In this document: piece after piece, positions 62,556-64,000 of the stretch | Layout of the letters: every line of letters begins with the position of its first letter | Numbering within the stretch: the stretch's first letter is position 1 | Source of the DNA: Lichtheimia corymbifera B2541 | Lineage: Eukaryota > Mucoromycota > Mucoromycetes > Mucorales > Lichtheimiaceae | Length of the DNA: 64,000 bases | Reading direction: 5' to 3' | Assembly (NCBI GenBank): GCA_000697475.1 | Contig: JNEU01001032.1 | Location: 62,001 to 126,000, forward strand | Program-made: the position numbers and the translations under genes | The notes under the pieces: generated by a model | Told to the model about the DNA's origin: nothing | Seen by the model: only the letters and a program-made list of their open reading frames with translations | Database searches by the model: none

Positions 62556-62873
62556 TGAGAGAGTGCTGTTGATCGAGGAAGGAGAAAATAGAATGGAAGG
62601 TCAAAGCGTGGTGTGAAATGAGTGACAATGAATAGCGATGGCTGCATTGCTGTAACTTAAATTGGGGCCGTCCACGTGACACAGCTGCATTTTGTATGAT
62701 GGACATACACTTTACAAGTGGCAGGTGGATTTATCACTTCGTCTCAGTACTCCAAGATGCCTGACCACTTTATCAGTTTGATCAATTAATCATGACAATA
62801 ATTCCCGCGCCCACTCACATATAAATAAGGCTATTGTCACCAACACTATCATACGCCCTTTCTTTCTGCTTGT
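62556..62873. other. Intergenic with TATA element
   Basis: About 320 bp. A catataaataagg element at about 62817-62830 lies 45 bp upstream of an ATG at 62874, a typical core-promoter spacing. Confidence 0.5.
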
Positions 62874-63344
62874 ATGCATACCATCATCAATCAATGGCCC
62901 TTAGCAAGTCTCAAGGATAGTCTTCAAAATAAAGGTACTCCTGCTGCATTCATCTATGTAGCTCACTCCATTGATTATTGGTGCCTAATGACACTTGGCT
63001 GTGTTTCTTGATGGATCCTTTGTGGTGGGAAATTTGGAACTCCTGTGTAGGTGACAAAAGTACACGCTCAAGAGAGGTGATCAACATTATGTGGTTGGAT
63101 CCTTAGGCAGCATCTATTTGCCAACAAGCCTCTGTATGACATTGAGGACTTTCATGATACGCTCAAGCTCCTCTTTTTTATTTTAAGGTTGGTGAATTGG
63201 ATCATGCTGCTAGCGTTAGTTATAAATGCTCATTAATACATCATGATATAGTATCATCATCAAAGAGTCCAAAGATTGATTCGAGCACCGCTAGCAAGAA
63301 GGAAGCGCCTGCTTCAATCAGGATCCCAATTCAAGAGCAGTGGT
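62874..63344 (+). pseudogene. Coding-like blocks behind a TATA box, probably broken small gene
   Basis: After the ATG at 62874 (MHTIINQWPLASLKDSLQNK) come coding-like blocks in different frames: KRGDQHYVVGSLGSIYLPTS near 63075-63130, FANKPLYDIEDFHDTLKLL near 63118-63176, and a final block SSKSPKIDSSTASKKEAPAS to QEQW-TGA ending at 63342-63344. The second and third need a one-base frame change near 63107-63115 to be read as one protein. A single model with clean introns could not be built, so a frameshifted or decayed gene is most likely. No family recognised. Confidence 0.35.
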
Positions 63345-63393
63345 GATATCTTTGTGACACAGAGGTGCATTCGCTGGTATCATATATCCTCCC

Positions 63394-64000
63394 TCAAGTC
63401 GTTCCATGGCATTCATTTCCCTTTGCTCGATATACTGGATTCCCAACATGTCGGTAGCCGGGGAAGAACATGATGAGATGGTCGAACTGCTGCGTCCGGC
63501 GTTTGTGTTGATTGATGTAATTGATGTCGAAAAAAGCATTGAATAGGACGTCAGGATGATCTTGAGCGTCGTCGATGCTGGACATGTAGATGTCTTGGTC
63601 CAGTTCCACCACAAATCTCTCTCTGGATATCTCGTGTAACATGTTTTGATGCAAGCCAATGGAATGAATTGTCGCAGGAGTAATACTTGGAAAGATCGAA
63701 GGCACAAACATCTTGTAACCGTATGCTAGAAGAACATGCACCGAAAGAACAACCATGGGAATAGTGAACGCTGGATGATCCGTGTTGCTGGCTGAGAAAG
63801 GTTTCAAAACCCCCCTCAAGCTTGACCAGGACCGCTTCTTCAGTGGTAGTAGGCTTATCTCTCTTGAAGATCTTGGCCTTGTCTCGATCATGAATGATAT
63901 CACGTAAAATTCGTGAAAGTAAAAGGACACGCCTGTAGGGTATGTCTTTGATAACTATCAAATGAACATTGAGTAAATAAAAGAAGTACAAGTAGCTAAA
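63394..64000 (-). CDS. Unknown protein, partial and apparently frameshifted
   Basis: Runs off the right edge on the minus strand. After an acceptor at about 63955 the exon reads VIKDIPYRRVLLLSRILRDI and KPTTTEEAVLVKLEGG. At a run of six C (six G on the coding strand) at 63810-63815 the good frame changes to one reading FTIPMVVLSVHVLLAYGYKM, ERFVVELDQDIYMSSIDDAQ, DVLFNAFFDINYINQH and LIMFFPGYRHVGNPVYRAKG, with the stop at 63394-63396. The two frames differ by one base at the homopolymer, and no intron of normal size fits. Either a sequencing/assembly error or a real frameshift. No family recognised. Confidence 0.5.

Overview
This is a stretch of a filamentous fungal nuclear genome, most likely an early-diverging fungus of the Mucoromycota (Mucorales-like). 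Nearly every gene is cut by several short introns of about 48 to 80 nt with GT..AG ends. The gene set is fungal (Slm1-type PH protein, Fpk1/nrc-2 type AGC kinase, Vts1, arrestin-type ubiquitin ligase adaptor, yeast-type phosphatidylserine synthase), and the tandem P450 genes resemble the zygomycete CYP509 group. The organism call is inference; no marker rRNA or tRNA gene was seen. Layout, left to right: two tandem P450 genes (the first cut by the window edge, 1-5459); CDC42; a PP2A-family phosphatase on the minus strand that shares a short divergent promoter with TRAPPC2L; an intronless ZW10/Dsl1-type tether; a LAT/Mup1-type amino acid permease; and a small lineage-specific gene (15.5-15.9 kb). 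A gene-poor block follows (16.4-21.5 kb), holding coding-like debris and a highly ordered array of alternately inverted repeats. To its right lie gamma-SNAP, a small unknown gene, the splicing helicase PRP16, a mitochondrial tRNA m1A58 methyltransferase, an alpha-arrestin, small unknown genes, a DUF4604-like protein, an Fpk1/nrc-2 kinase, VTS1, a Slm1-like protein, phosphatidylserine synthase, a secreted Cys-containing protein, CTR9, a CYP52-like P450, RPN13, an F-BAR/RhoGAP protein, a GCP5-like gamma-tubulin complex protein, and a frameshifted partial gene at the right edge. The genes are mostly housekeeping and do not form one pathway. Related pairs are CDC42 with an Rgd1-type RhoGAP, three membrane tether/fusion factors (TRAPPC2L, ZW10/Dsl1, gamma-SNAP), and Slm1 with an Fpk1-like kinase, both part of plasma-membrane lipid signalling in yeast. 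The most unusual structure is the array at 18.2-21.4 kb. Twelve dyad centres alternate between head-to-head and tail-to-tail with a pitch of about 165 or 261 bp, and one copy carries its central spacer in the opposite orientation. Other points of note are an 11-nt microexon and a probable GC-AG intron in the permease gene, a 19-nt microexon in RPN13, an intron present in one tandem P450 and precisely absent from the other, and five W-D-D repeats at the C-terminus of the ZW10/Dsl1 protein.
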